Origin: Thalassospira sp. ER-Se-21-Dark
GTDB taxonomy: Bacteria; Pseudomonadota; Alphaproteobacteria; Rhodospirillales; Thalassospiraceae
Length of the DNA: 64,000 nucleotides
Assembly: GCF_017922435.1 (NCBI RefSeq)
Contig: NZ_VDEZ01000003.1
Span: 440,366-504,365 of the forward strand
Reading direction: 5' to 3'
Under the pieces are notes generated by a model. That model worked only from the letters and a program-made list of their open reading frames with translations. It was not told the DNA's origin and searched no databases. Made by a program: the position numbers and the translations under genes. This document shows, piece by piece, positions 28,388-37,196 of the stretch (within the stretch, counting starts at the first letter, position 1; every line of letters begins with the position of its first letter).

Positions 28388-30196
28388 ATGGAAGAAACCA
28401 TCTTGGCACCGCGTGCGGACCTGGTCGATCAGGACGAGCTGCAACAGTCATCAGACACACAGCCCATGCAGGCGGATGCCCCACCACCACAAGCCGACCA
28501 ACTTGACGGGCTGATGCGCGGTATTTCCACGGCCCTTGATTACATTGAAAACCTTTTGAAATTCGCCAATACGGCGGGCGAAACCCAAGACAGCCTGATG
28601 CGCGAGATCGATGTGCGATCCAACAATCTGCGCACCGGCCTTGAACAGACACGACGCGAAATCGAAGAAAGCACCCATACTGCCAACGATGTGCAGGAAA
28701 GCACGCGCGCAACGGTCTCGTCGAAAACCGATGCCATTCGTGGCGATCTTGAAAAGATCAGTCAGGACCTGGAAACCAAGGCCGAAGGTGCGGCAAAGGT
28801 TCTGAGTGCGATTGAAGATATCGGCAAGGGGATCAAGTTGCTCGCCCTTAACGCCACGATCGAGGCCGCCCGCGCCGGCGAACATGGGCGCGGCTTTGCA
28901 GTTGTTGCCAAGGAGGTTGGCAATCTGGCGCAAAGCACCATGCAGCGCACCAATGAGGCCGTCGATCTGATTGATCTGTCCGATGTCACCAAATCCTTGC
29001 GCGAAAGCATGGGCAATATCGGCAATGACCTTGATAGCCTGGGTGGTGAAATCGAAGAGGCGCTTGGCGGGCTTAAGGATCGCTTTGCCCAGATGTCGGG
29101 ACGCCTTGAACATATCAGCGGCCACAATCAGGTCGTGTTTGAACTGCTCGATGCCAGCAAAGACTCATCGGCCCGCACACGCAGCAAGGTTAGTTGGGCA
29201 TCGGGCGAAATCGCCAAACTTTCAAACTGCACCACCGATACAGCAAACGTATCGACCAAGCTTTCGCAGTTTCTGGCCGCCAGTTACATTCCCGAAGACC
29301 CGGCCTATGACCGCCTTGCCGATATCAAGGCGCGCGGCAAAATCCGCATCGCCATTGACCCGGCACTGGTCGGGGCATCGTTCCGCCCGCAAAAAGGTGG
29401 CCCGCTGCATGGTATTGATATCGACTATGCCAAGGCCTTTGCCAAATCCATCGGCGTTGAGTGCGAGTTCATTGAACATCCGTGGGATCTTTTGACCGAA
29501 CTTCTGTTTGTTGGCAAAAAGGCCGGACAACCACCCGCCGATGTTGTCTGGTGCGCCTTGCCGCCCAACGATTTTTATAAGGGTGTCGCGTTTTCAGATA
29601 CCTACACCTATCTGAACTTTTCGCTGATCCGCCGGCCGGACAACACATCGATCAACACCATTGCCGATCTTGAGGGCAAGGTACTGGGCACGGTTAATGA
29701 CCCCGCCGCCCTTGCCGTGCTTGAAGATGTTGGTCTTCGCTGGGCGGATAATGAAAACAAACACGGTGGTATTGCCAAGCTTTCGAACATGATCGCCTAT
29801 GGCGATATTTCGCGTGTGCATGATGCGGTTGCCGACGGAGCGATTGATGCCTTTGCCGGCGACCATCCTGTGTTTTACTGGGCGTCGAAGAACCCGCAAA
29901 GCCCTTGGCATGGTCGTCTGGAAGTTCTGCCCAAACCGATCCTGCCGCACCCGTTCTTCTATGTCGCGGCGGTCGCAGCGGAACCTGCGTCCTATCCGCT
30001 GCTTTGCGCCATCAACGACTTCATTGCCGATTTCCGCAAGACGCCGAAACGGGCCGAGATTGAAAAGCTTTGGCAGGGTCAGCCGATTGAACATCATCTG
30101 ACCTACAAGGACGAAGCCGGTAATCTGATCGGGGCGGACGAACTGGCCAGCAGCTACCACGCCCATTGCCGCAAATACGGGCTGAATTCTGATTGA
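28388..30196 (+). CDS. Soluble chemoreceptor-like protein with C-terminal type-3 solute-binding domain, copy 2
   Basis: This 602-residue paralogue of the preceding product has the same order of parts: a helical signalling hairpin (about 40-298) with tip [20 protein letters not shown] at 151-170, then an SBP_bac_3-like domain (about 315-580) beginning [20 protein letters not shown]. It also lacks a signal peptide, membrane helix and C-terminal CheR-docking pentapeptide. The N-terminus carries an extra Gln/Asp/Pro-rich segment of about 20 residues. Ligand-site changes against copy 1 include [17 protein letters not shown] and GDHPVFYW where copy 1 has VDQPIFHW, so the two may see different ligands. 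GTGAGG precedes the ATG. A DeoR regulator follows in the same direction. Confidence 0.82.
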   Translation: MEETILAPRADLVDQDELQQSSDTQPMQADAPPPQADQLDGLMRGISTALDYIENLLKFANTAGETQDSLMREIDVRSNNLRTGLEQTRREIEESTHTANDVQESTRATVSSKTDAIRGDLEKISQDLETKAEGAAKVLSAIEDIGKGIKLLALNATIEAARAGEHGRGFAVVAKEVGNLAQSTMQRTNEAVDLIDLSDVTKSLRESMGNIGNDLDSLGGEIEEALGGLKDRFAQMSGRLEHISGHNQVVFELLDASKDSSARTRSKVSWASGEIAKLSNCTTDTANVSTKLSQFLAASYIPEDPAYDRLADIKARGKIRIAIDPALVGASFRPQKGGPLHGIDIDYAKAFAKSIGVECEFIEHPWDLLTELLFVGKKAGQPPADVVWCALPPNDFYKGVAFSDTYTYLNFSLIRRPDNTSINTIADLEGKVLGTVNDPAALAVLEDVGLRWADNENKHGGIAKLSNMIAYGDISRVHDAVADGAIDAFAGDHPVFYWASKNPQSPWHGRLEVLPKPILPHPFFYVAAVAAEPASYPLLCAINDFIADFRKTPKRAEIEKLWQGQPIEHHLTYKDEAGNLIGADELASSYHAHCRKYGLNSD

Positions 30197-30249
30197 CGGA
30201 TTGCTTAAAACGGCTGGCGCGATGATGGTCCGGGCACTATCATCGCGCC

Positions 30250-31023
30250 ATGGCAGCAAACAAGAAATCCCTTCGACAACAACGCATTCTTGGCGAACTG
30301 GACCTCGAACCGTCATTGCGGATCGCGGATCTGGCCGAACGTTTGAATGTCTCGAATGAAACCATTCGACGCGACTTTGACGAACTGACGTCGCAAGGGC
30401 TGATCAACCGTACCTATGGCGGTGCTGTCCGCCGTCAGGCCAGCGAACCGGGCCTGAATGAACGCCATCAACTTCACATTGCCGAACGCGAAAGCATCGC
30501 CAAGCAATCCGTCCCGGTTCTGGCCGGTGCGCGCCATATCATGATCGGATCCGGGGCCACGACGGTTCATGTCGCCAAACGACTGGCAGTGACCATGACG
30601 GATCTCACCGTCATCACCCATTCGTTTGGCGTTGCCACCGTACTTGCCATCAACCCGACGATCCGGGTGATCATGGCGCCGGGTCTTTATCACGCACAGG
30701 AAGGTGCGATGCATGGCGCGCAGACCGTGCGGTTTCTTGAAAACTATCGGGTGGAATGGGCCATTCTGGGGGCCAGTGGCCTTGATGGTGACGGGGCAAG
30801 CGATGCCCTTATTGAGGCAGCTGACGTTTATTCCGTCATGATGGAACGTGCCACGCGGAGCATGATCGTTGCTGATCACACCAAGTTCAATCAGGCCTTC
30901 CCGGCGCGCTATTGCGACTGGACGTCGGTCGATATTCTGGTCACGGATGAAAGCCCAATGGGGGTTCTTGATGAAACCATCCGTGCCGGCGGCTGTATGA
31001 TCAAGGCCGCGACGCGCAACTGA
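30250..31023 (+). CDS. DeoR/GlpR-family transcriptional regulator
   Basis: This 257-residue repressor-type regulator has an N-terminal winged helix-turn-helix (LRIADLAERLNVSNETIRRD, then FDELTSQGLINRTYGGAVR) with the family's TIRRDF recognition helix. A C-terminal DeoRC sugar-phosphate-isomerase-like sensor domain follows, including MIGSGATTVHVAKRL, ILGASGLDGDGASDALIEAA and the end-region VADHTKFNQ. DeoR-family proteins usually respond to phosphorylated catabolic intermediates. That fits the neighbouring kinase/phospholyase pair on the opposite strand and the SDR further on, which are its most likely targets (inference). Confidence 0.9.
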   Translation: MAANKKSLRQQRILGELDLEPSLRIADLAERLNVSNETIRRDFDELTSQGLINRTYGGAVRRQASEPGLNERHQLHIAERESIAKQSVPVLAGARHIMIGSGATTVHVAKRLAVTMTDLTVITHSFGVATVLAINPTIRVIMAPGLYHAQEGAMHGAQTVRFLENYRVEWAILGASGLDGDGASDALIEAADVYSVMMERATRSMIVADHTKFNQAFPARYCDWTSVDILVTDESPMGVLDETIRAGGCMIKAATRN

Positions 31024-31046
31024 TCCCTAAATCGCGGTCCGGGCGC

Positions 31047-32381
31047 TTAGCGACAGGCGCGCAGCGACTTCGCCAGCGCCTCGATAAAGAAATCGACCTC
31101 GGACGATTTCAGGCAAAGCGGCGGGCGGATTTTCAATGTCTGGCCGTATTTCCCGGCCGCCCCGATCAGAACCCGGTTCTCGCGCATGGCATTAATGATA
31201 TCACTGACCAGTTGCCCGCTGGTATTTTTCGGGTCGCCATCGGGTGACAGATCAACACCGATAAACAGGCCAGCCCCGCGTACATCGCTGATGCGGCCAT
31301 CAATATCGGCCAGATGTAGCAACCCTTCGCGCAATGATTTGCCACAAAGTGCTGCATTGGTCTGAACGTTTTCATCGCGGATAACATTCAAAACGGCCAA
31401 GCCCGTCGCCGATGCCACCGGGCTTGCGGCAAAGGTGTTGAAATATCCGACATCGTCGCAAAATGCGCTGAGCAATTCCGGACGCACGGCAATGCCCGCC
31501 ATCGGAAAACCATTGCCCATCGGTTTGCCCATGCTGACGATATCGGGTTCGACATCGTGTCGGGCAAAGCCCCAAAAGGCATCGCCGGTTCTGCCAAATC
31601 CCGGCTGCACTTCATCGGCAATAAACAGCCCGCCTGCCCGATGGACAATCGCGACCGCAAGACGCAGGAAACCACGCGGGTTGGAAAACACACCGTCACT
31701 CGAAAAAATGCTGTCGGCGATCAGGGCTGCTACCCCATAACCGCGATCCTGCAAAACCAGTGCGGCCTTGTTGACCTCATCTGCAAAACCAGCAGCGATA
31801 TCATCGCCGTAGGTAAGCTTGCTGGGGGCTGGAATGGCAATGACGTGATCGGGCAGGTTGCCCCGTTTGAATGCAGATGGCGAAATGTCGGTCACCGCTG
31901 CCGTGTTGCCGTGATAGGCGGACTCAGTCACGATAAAACCACTGGCACCCGTCGCACGCTGGGCAATGCGCAACGCAAGGTCATTTGCCTCGCTGCCACT
32001 GCAGGTCAGGACGATGTTTTCAAGGTAATTCGGAAATGTCGCCTTCAGACGATCGAGATATTCCTCGGTCGTTTGGTGCAGATAACGACTGTTGATATTA
32101 AGCTTCGCGGCCTGCTCGGCCATGGCGGCCACCACACGCGGATGGCAATGCCCGACCGAGGGCACATTGTTATAGAAATCCAGATAGCTGGTGCCATCCG
32201 CCGCCGTCATCCAGCAGCCTGATCCCGACACCATTTCAATCGGATCGCGGTAAAACAGAACCGATGCCGCGCCAAAGTTCCGGGTGCGGCGCGACAAAAG
32301 GTCATCGCCCTCCTTGGTCTGCGCGAAAGACGTTTTGCCATCATAGGCGTTCATATCAAGGATAGGGCGCACAGGCTTCAT
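31047..32381 (-). CDS. Class-III PLP enzyme of the ethanolamine-/hydroxylysine-phosphate phospho-lyase type
   Basis: This 444-residue protein of the class-III aminotransferase family has the PLP-contacting ADEVQPGFGRTGDAFWGF and the Schiff-base lysine in VSMGKPMGNGFPM. Further segments NSRYLHQTTEEYL, TCSGSEANDLALR, GYFNTFAASPVASATGLAVL and SDVRGAGLFIGVDL resemble my recollection of the AGXT2L1/AGXT2L2 enzymes. Those are not aminotransferases but phospho-lyases acting on O-phosphoethanolamine or 5-phosphohydroxylysine. The adjoining kinase gene overlaps it by 4 bases (ATGA), supporting a phosphorylate-then-eliminate pathway. Plain transamination of an omega-amino acid remains possible. Confidence 0.78.
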   Translation of the reverse strand: MKPVRPILDMNAYDGKTSFAQTKEGDDLLSRRTRNFGAASVLFYRDPIEMVSGSGCWMTAADGTSYLDFYNNVPSVGHCHPRVVAAMAEQAAKLNINSRYLHQTTEEYLDRLKATFPNYLENIVLTCSGSEANDLALRIAQRATGASGFIVTESAYHGNTAAVTDISPSAFKRGNLPDHVIAIPAPSKLTYGDDIAAGFADEVNKAALVLQDRGYGVAALIADSIFSSDGVFSNPRGFLRLAVAIVHRAGGLFIADEVQPGFGRTGDAFWGFARHDVEPDIVSMGKPMGNGFPMAGIAVRPELLSAFCDDVGYFNTFAASPVASATGLAVLNVIRDENVQTNAALCGKSLREGLLHLADIDGRISDVRGAGLFIGVDLSPDGDPKNTSGQLVSDIINAMRENRVLIGAAGKYGQTLKIRPPLCLKSSEVDFFIEALAKSLRACR

Positions 32382-33379
32382 TTCGCATTCTCGGCTGTCA
32401 GATAATCCTGCGCCATTTGCAGGGTCCCGGCGGTAAAGCCCGTGCCCATTTCCTGCGCGGTCGGTGTTTCCGGATGACTTGCGATCCAGGCAGTCAAAAG
32501 CAGGCGACGCAGCATCACAAAGCTATCAAGCATCGCCGCGTCACTGGCCGAAAACGGGGCTACGGTCCGGTATCCTTCGACCCAGGCCTCTTTCAGTGCC
32601 GGGACAATCGGATCAAGTTCGATAAAGCTGATCGCTGCTGCAAAGTCATAACCAAACCAGCCAAAACCGCAGTCATCGAAATCAATCACACCCAGCCGGT
32701 CGCCATCGACCAGAAGGTTTGCCAAACGCAAATCGGCGTGGATCAGACCATATCGATCATTGCCCATCCCGAAAGACGCAAGCTTCTGATCAAGATGGCT
32801 GCATAGACGTTCAAGCAACGCCAGACCATCGTCATCAAGGCCCGTTGCGTCCCGCCAATCCCCCCAATGCGGATTGGCGCCAAGGGTGGTATCGAACGTC
32901 CAGCTTTTGCGCACAAAATTAACCGATCGCGTCCATTGCCGCGCATGACCATGCAGGCGCGCACTGATCGCGCCCAGCTTGAAAAATCCATCAACCAGCG
33001 CCTCATCAGCAGAGGGTTCGGCGCCACGCATGAAATCAAACGCGACCACATGGCGACTGACCCCGCCCTGATCAAACTCGGCAACCAGTGACCCGTCACT
33101 GCGCATGCGTGGCTTGGGTGTGTCGACGATGTCACTGGCCCGAAGGGCATTGATCCAGGCGAGCTCAGACTCGATTTCCGCACGGGTGTGATAGCCCGGC
33201 CGATGAACGCGCAGAATCAGTTTTGCTCCGCTATTTGGATCGGTTGCCAAAAAGGTCGCATTTTCCGAAACGGTCAGAAGAGACACCTCGGCATCCGGCT
33301 CCATGCCCCAACCGGGCAGCACTGATATGGCGCCCTCTTTTAGGACATCAATCATGTTGTCATCGTAAATGCCGCCCAA
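32378..33379 (-). CDS. APH-family small-molecule kinase (hydroxylysine/ethanolamine-type)
   Basis: This 333-residue phosphotransferase has the aminoglycoside phosphotransferase/choline kinase fold. An N-lobe ATP site includes GAKLILRVHRPGYHT, the catalytic loop is LIHADLRLANLLVDGDRLG, and the metal-binding IDFDDCGFGWFGYDFA follows. Together with the downstream phospho-lyase-type gene, it matches the two-step scheme of hydroxylysine kinase plus 5-phosphohydroxylysine phospho-lyase, or an ethanolamine equivalent. Homoserine kinase type II is a fallback. The start is TTG at 33377-33379: a perfect AGGAGG lies 6 bases upstream, favouring it over the internal ATG at 33355. Transcription is divergent from the SDR gene. 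Confidence 0.8.
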   Translation of the reverse strand: MGGIYDDNMIDVLKEGAISVLPGWGMEPDAEVSLLTVSENATFLATDPNSGAKLILRVHRPGYHTRAEIESELAWINALRASDIVDTPKPRMRSDGSLVAEFDQGGVSRHVVAFDFMRGAEPSADEALVDGFFKLGAISARLHGHARQWTRSVNFVRKSWTFDTTLGANPHWGDWRDATGLDDDGLALLERLCSHLDQKLASFGMGNDRYGLIHADLRLANLLVDGDRLGVIDFDDCGFGWFGYDFAAAISFIELDPIVPALKEAWVEGYRTVAPFSASDAAMLDSFVMLRRLLLTAWIASHPETPTAQEMGTGFTAGTLQMAQDYLTAENAK

Positions 33380-33485
33380 TTGATGCCTCCTGTCGCTATC
33401 TCTGAACGCCTCGAAACGGATGTTGCGCCCCGTTCCACGACCGCCTCAATGCTATTTTGTGAATAATGCGGCACGAAATGTGTAA

Positions 33486-33506
33486 CTTGCAACATTTTTT
33501 GTTGCA
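33486..33506. promoter_or_regulatory. Perfect dyad TGCAACA-N5-TGTTGCA, candidate operator
   Basis: TGCAACA (33488-33494), five Ts, then TGTTGCA (33500-33506) form a perfect 7-bp inverted repeat. It lies in the 248-base divergent gap between the kinase/phospho-lyase genes and the SDR gene, a good place for a regulator to control both. The DeoR-type protein encoded nearby is the obvious candidate. CTTGCAACAT (33486-33495) is also shared with the leaders of the two chemoreceptor/SBP genes. Confidence 0.55.
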
Positions 33507-33627
33507 TCACGGAATATTTCGACCAATCATCGAGAAAACATAACGCAGCGCACAATCACGGAACCGGCAATCCGCAGCACACCGCAAAGCTGGCGCATTG
33601 CCCAATGACTTCACGAAAGGATCGACC

Positions 33628-34407
33628 ATGCTGACTTCGATTTCCGGCAAAAGCGTCATCATCACCGGTGGCTCAAAGGGCATTGGCAAGGGCATCGCCA
33701 AGGTATTTGCCAGCAAGGGCACCAAGGTCATGATCGCCGCCCGCACCGAAAAGGACGCGGCCGCGACGGTGGATGAAATCAAGGCTGCCGGGGGCACCGC
33801 CGATATGTTCCTGTGTGATGTCTCGGATTTTGATCAGGTTTCCGCGCTTGCCGACTACACGGCCAAGACCTTTGACGGGATTGATATCCTGTGCGCCAAT
33901 GCCGGAATCTTTCCACAGGTCAAGATGGTCGATATGACGGCGGATGACTGGGATCAGGTGATGTCGACCAACCTTAAAAGCAGCTTCTTGTGCGTGAAGG
34001 CCTGCATTCCCTATTTCGAAAAACTCGGCAAGGGTCGCGTGGTGATCACGTCCTCGATCACCGGGCCGGTTACCGGTTATCCCGGATGGTCGCACTATGG
34101 CGCGTCAAAGGCCGGCCAGCTTGGCTTTATCAAGACCGCCGCCATGGAATTGTCGCGCTATAACACGACAATCAATGCCGTCATGCCCGGCAATATCATG
34201 ACAGAGGGACTGGCCGATCTTGGCGAGGATTATCTGAGCTCGATGGCAAACTCGATCCCGCTGAAACGTCTGGGCAGTGTCGAGGATATCGCCAATGCCG
34301 CCCTGTTCTTTGCATCCGATGAAGCGGCCTATATCACCGGCCAGCAGATCGTGGTCGATGGTGGTCAGATCCTGCCGGAATCGCTTGAGGCACTTGAAGA
34401 GATCTAA
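33628..34407 (+). CDS. Short-chain dehydrogenase/reductase (SDR)
   Basis: This 259-residue NAD(P)-dependent classical SDR has a cofactor loop TGGSKGIGKG at the N-terminus, the NAG motif in LCANAGIFPQ, catalytic Ser in ITSSITGPVTG, the YxxxK pair in HYGASKAGQ, and the C-terminal ITGQQIVVDGGQILPE. ATG 33628 follows AAAGGA; the TTG at 33598 in the same frame is not favoured. It probably oxidises the alcohol or reduces the carbonyl of an intermediate from the divergent kinase/phospho-lyase genes (inference). A terminator follows. Confidence 0.88.
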   Translation: MLTSISGKSVIITGGSKGIGKGIAKVFASKGTKVMIAARTEKDAAATVDEIKAAGGTADMFLCDVSDFDQVSALADYTAKTFDGIDILCANAGIFPQVKMVDMTADDWDQVMSTNLKSSFLCVKACIPYFEKLGKGRVVITSSITGPVTGYPGWSHYGASKAGQLGFIKTAAMELSRYNTTINAVMPGNIMTEGLADLGEDYLSSMANSIPLKRLGSVEDIANAALFFASDEAAYITGQQIVVDGGQILPESLEALEEI

Positions 34408-34443
34408 GCCTTCATCCTGCGCCAAAATCGCACAGAAACACAA

Positions 34444-34483
34444 AGCCCGCATCCGGTTCACCAGATGCGGGCTCGTTTATTTT
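34444..34483 (+). terminator. Terminator after the SDR gene
   Basis: A 10-bp perfect stem AGCCCGCATC / GATGCGGGCT with a 10-nt loop is followed by CGTTTATTTT. It lies in the convergent gap between the SDR and the DHFR-like gene. Confidence 0.85.
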
Positions 34484-34488
34484 CGGGC

Positions 34489-35022
34489 TTAGGCCAAACC
34501 GTACTGGCTGCGCACAACACCGGAATTGTATCGCTCGGACGCCAGAAGACGGGGTTTGATGCCCCCGGCGTCACGCCCGAACAACGATATTCCAGAGCCC
34601 AGCACTTCCGGGATCGTAAAGATATCAAGCTGATCGGCAAAACCGCCAAACAGGAACTGTGTCACCACACTGCCCCCGCCGACGACCCAGATGTCACCGT
34701 CCGCTGACCGCCGGTCGCGCAATTGATCGACCAGTTCGATGATACTCCCGCCATAGGCCTCGGTATTGGCAGGCCGATCTTTGGGCAGGTCGCGTGAAGT
34801 CAAAACGATTGTGCGGCGGGCCTCATAGGGCCAGTCGCCAAATTCCATCACCTGATCAAAGGTGTTTCGCCCGATGATCAGCGTACCGACGGAGTCCAGA
34901 AAGTCATCAAAGCCGAACTCGGCCGGGTCATATTCCCCCAACCAGTCCACCGCACCATTAGCACGCGCAATGAAGCCATCTAGACTGACCGCGATGTAAA
35001 TGCGGAACAGTTTTTTGCTCAT
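34489..35022 (-). CDS. Dihydrofolate reductase-family (RibD_C fold) protein
   Basis: This 177-residue stand-alone protein of the RibD C-terminal/DHFR fold has the N-terminal strand IYIAVSLDGFIARANGAVDW, the NADPH-loop region LIIGRNTFDQVMEFGDWPYE, RRTIVLTSRDLP, and the dinucleotide-binding IWVVGGGSVVTQFL. Members such as YyaP/YwjB have no settled substrate, so this is a reductase of unknown target and not a true folate enzyme. ATG 35020-35022 is chosen over a TTG four codons upstream. About 150 bases without a gene separate it from the serine deaminase end. Confidence 0.85.
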   Translation of the reverse strand: MSKKLFRIYIAVSLDGFIARANGAVDWLGEYDPAEFGFDDFLDSVGTLIIGRNTFDQVMEFGDWPYEARRTIVLTSRDLPKDRPANTEAYGGSIIELVDQLRDRRSADGDIWVVGGGSVVTQFLFGGFADQLDIFTIPEVLGSGISLFGRDAGGIKPRLLASERYNSGVVRSQYGLA

Positions 35023-35184
35023 GTCTATGTCCAACCGATATTGGGGTCTTTGCCCCTATTTTTAGTCGGCAAATCATAGCAAAACACCAACCGCAAGTCG
35101 CAAGAAACAAGAACAGAAAACCGTATAATTTACATATCAGATACCCAAAAGCCCGGTTTTCCGCCCTATTCTTAAGAGTTGGGA

Positions 35185-36624
35185 TCAGCACTCGACCACG
35201 TTGACATTGACCGCAAGACCGCCCTGGCTGGTTTCCTTGTACTTGCTTTGCATGTCGAGTCCCGTCTGACGCATGGTCTCGATCACCTTATCAAGCGACA
35301 CGGTATGCTGTCCGTCACCGCGCAATGCCAGACGTGCCGCATTGATCGCCTTGACCGCACCCATGGTGTTGCGTTCGATGCAGGGCACCTGCACCAGACC
35401 GCCAATCGGATCGCAGGTCAGGCCAAGGTTATGTTCCATCCCGATCTCGGCAGCGTTTTCGACCTGTTCGGGCGTTCCACCCAGCACGGCACACAGCGCG
35501 CCAGCCGCCATTGAACAGGCAACACCGACCTCGCCCTGACAGCCAACTTCGGCCGCCGAGATTGAGGCGCGCTTTTTATAGATCGATCCGATGGCCGCCG
35601 CAGTTAAAAGGAATTCACGAATTTTGTGCTGATTGGCGTTGGCACCAAACTTCTCGTAATAACGCAGAACCGCGGGAATAACACCGGCCGCCCCGTTCGT
35701 TGGTGCGGTCACAACCCGACCACCTGCGGCGTTTTCTTCGTTCACGGCAAGGGCATAAAGATTAACCCAGTCAATCACTGTTAGCGGATCTCGCAGGCCG
35801 GCTTCGGGCTTTTCGGTCAGTTCCTTGTAAAGGTTTGATGCCCGGCGTTTAACATTCAGGCCACCGGGCAAGATACCGTCGGTTTTGATGCCACGGTCAA
35901 TGCAGTTCATCATCGCGTCGTGAACGCGATCAACAAAAGCGATGGTTTCATCAGAGCTGCGCCAGCTTTGCTCGTTCTCCATCATGATTTCCGCGATGGA
36001 GCGCCCCTCGCGCTTGCAGATTTCCATCAGTTCATCGGCGGACGAAAACGGAAATGGCAAGGTGATGTTATCGCCGGAATATTCCGCACCGTGATCGTCA
36101 CTGGAAACGATAAAGCCACCCCCGACCGAGAAATATTCCTGGGTATGGATTTTCACGCCATCGTGGTCAAAGGCAGTAATGCGCATGCCATTGGGATGCT
36201 GCGTCAGGGTTTCGGTGAAATGAAACACCAGATTGGTATCGCGGTTAAACGCAACCGGATACTGCCCGTAAAGCTGCAACTGACTGGTTTCATCAATCGC
36301 CTTCACAGTCGGCACAATATCATCAGGATCAATATTGCGCGGGCGCTTGCCATTCAGGCCCATGATCACCGCAGTATCGGTTGCGTGCCCCTTGCCGGTC
36401 AGGGCAAGCGACCCATAAAGATCAACCACAACACTGCCGGTCTTTTGCAAAAGATTGCGCGCCTCAAGCTCAAGGCAGAAACGATATCCCGCACGCATCG
36501 GGCCAACCGTATGCGAACTCGAAGGACCGATACCAATCGTGTAAAGGTCGACAACCGAAAGGTTGACGTCATGTTGGGATTTCTTTTGCGATCCCGAAGA
36601 GGGATCGGTCGCGGGATTTGTCAT
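35185..36624 (-). CDS. sdaA: L-serine ammonia-lyase, single-chain [4Fe-4S] type
   Basis: It deaminates L-serine to pyruvate and ammonia using an oxygen-sensitive iron-sulfur cluster. The 479-residue protein contains both halves in one chain. The N-terminal beta domain opens with [20 protein letters not shown]. The alpha domain has [39 protein letters not shown] and [20 protein letters not shown], the last two carrying cluster cysteines. ATG 36622-36624 follows AAGGAGG 6 bases upstream. The leader holds a tandem glycine riboswitch, so expression should follow glycine level, linking the enzyme to glycine-serine interconversion. Confidence 0.95.
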   Translation of the reverse strand: MTNPATDPSSGSQKKSQHDVNLSVVDLYTIGIGPSSSHTVGPMRAGYRFCLELEARNLLQKTGSVVVDLYGSLALTGKGHATDTAVIMGLNGKRPRNIDPDDIVPTVKAIDETSQLQLYGQYPVAFNRDTNLVFHFTETLTQHPNGMRITAFDHDGVKIHTQEYFSVGGGFIVSSDDHGAEYSGDNITLPFPFSSADELMEICKREGRSIAEIMMENEQSWRSSDETIAFVDRVHDAMMNCIDRGIKTDGILPGGLNVKRRASNLYKELTEKPEAGLRDPLTVIDWVNLYALAVNEENAAGGRVVTAPTNGAAGVIPAVLRYYEKFGANANQHKIREFLLTAAAIGSIYKKRASISAAEVGCQGEVGVACSMAAGALCAVLGGTPEQVENAAEIGMEHNLGLTCDPIGGLVQVPCIERNTMGAVKAINAARLALRGDGQHTVSLDKVIETMRQTGLDMQSKYKETSQGGLAVNVNVVEC

Positions 36625-36688
36625 CAAGGGCCTCCTTCACGGCTCAATAACGCGCTTGTTTTCGCGCTGTTTACGAACCGGTGTTTTT

Positions 36689-36920
36689 GCCCCCTCTGTC
36701 CCTTGACCTGAGATTATCCGCCCTGCCCGATCAAGATCGGCTTGGGGCGTTCATCCTTCGGTGGAAACCTGACCAGCGCTTTCTCCCAGGCGCTTTTTGG
36801 TTTCTCTCTCCAGAGCCTCTTCCGTGACGGTCCATCTGCCTGAGAGTGTTTATGAGGCATTGCTCCTTCGGCGCCGTACATCATGCAAATCGCGTGATAT
36901 CCGAACTCTCCCGTCACGGT
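36689..36920 (-). promoter_or_regulatory. Tandem glycine riboswitch upstream of serine ammonia-lyase
   Basis: Read on the minus strand, aptamer 1 (36920-36820) has GGGAGAG, GGCGCCGAAGGAGCAA and CTCTCAGGCA enclosed by a perfect 9-bp P1 stem, CCGTGACGG (36919-36911) with CCGTCACGG (36830-36822). Aptamer 2 (36818-36691) has CTCTGGAGAGA, CCACCGAAGGATGAACG and ATCTCAGGT, closed by GGGACAGAG. These are the hallmark sequences of the gcvT-type glycine aptamer in its usual two-copy form. About 65 bases separate it from the start codon, leaving room for an expression platform. In most known cases glycine turns expression on. Confidence 0.93.
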
Positions 36921-37196
36921 GCGAGATAACATTTCTGCCACCTCAGAGGTTCACCGTCAGATTGAACACTATCTGCGTCTTTAGACACTGTCAAAAGAAC
37001 TGGTTTGCATCTGCAAAATTTTCTGCGGCAGATGCTGTTAAGCAACGGTAATCGTGCTAAATTGCCCGGGTAATTGATGTACCTGTCGTGCGCGAAGACT
37101 GACCCACCCTGTCCGCATGGCGGGATTGATAGCGAAAGAGCCCGTAAGTCACCATATTTACGGGACATTCAGCCTTTTCCTTTATCTGTGGGGTTT
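36921..37196. other. Divergent gap between riboswitch and gpmI
   Basis: No credible gene is present. The stretch must hold the promoters of the riboswitch-sdaA transcript (minus) and of the gpmI operon (plus). An open frame from 37074 joins gpmI in frame but has no good ribosome site. Confidence 0.5.

Noticed and set aside
30250-34407. A mobile island carrying the regulator and catabolic genes
   Set aside because: No integrase, transposase, tRNA, direct-repeat boundary or obvious composition shift is visible around this set.
36714-37051. Short open frames on both strands around the sdaA leader
   Set aside because: They lie in the glycine riboswitch and promoter region and have no coding character.
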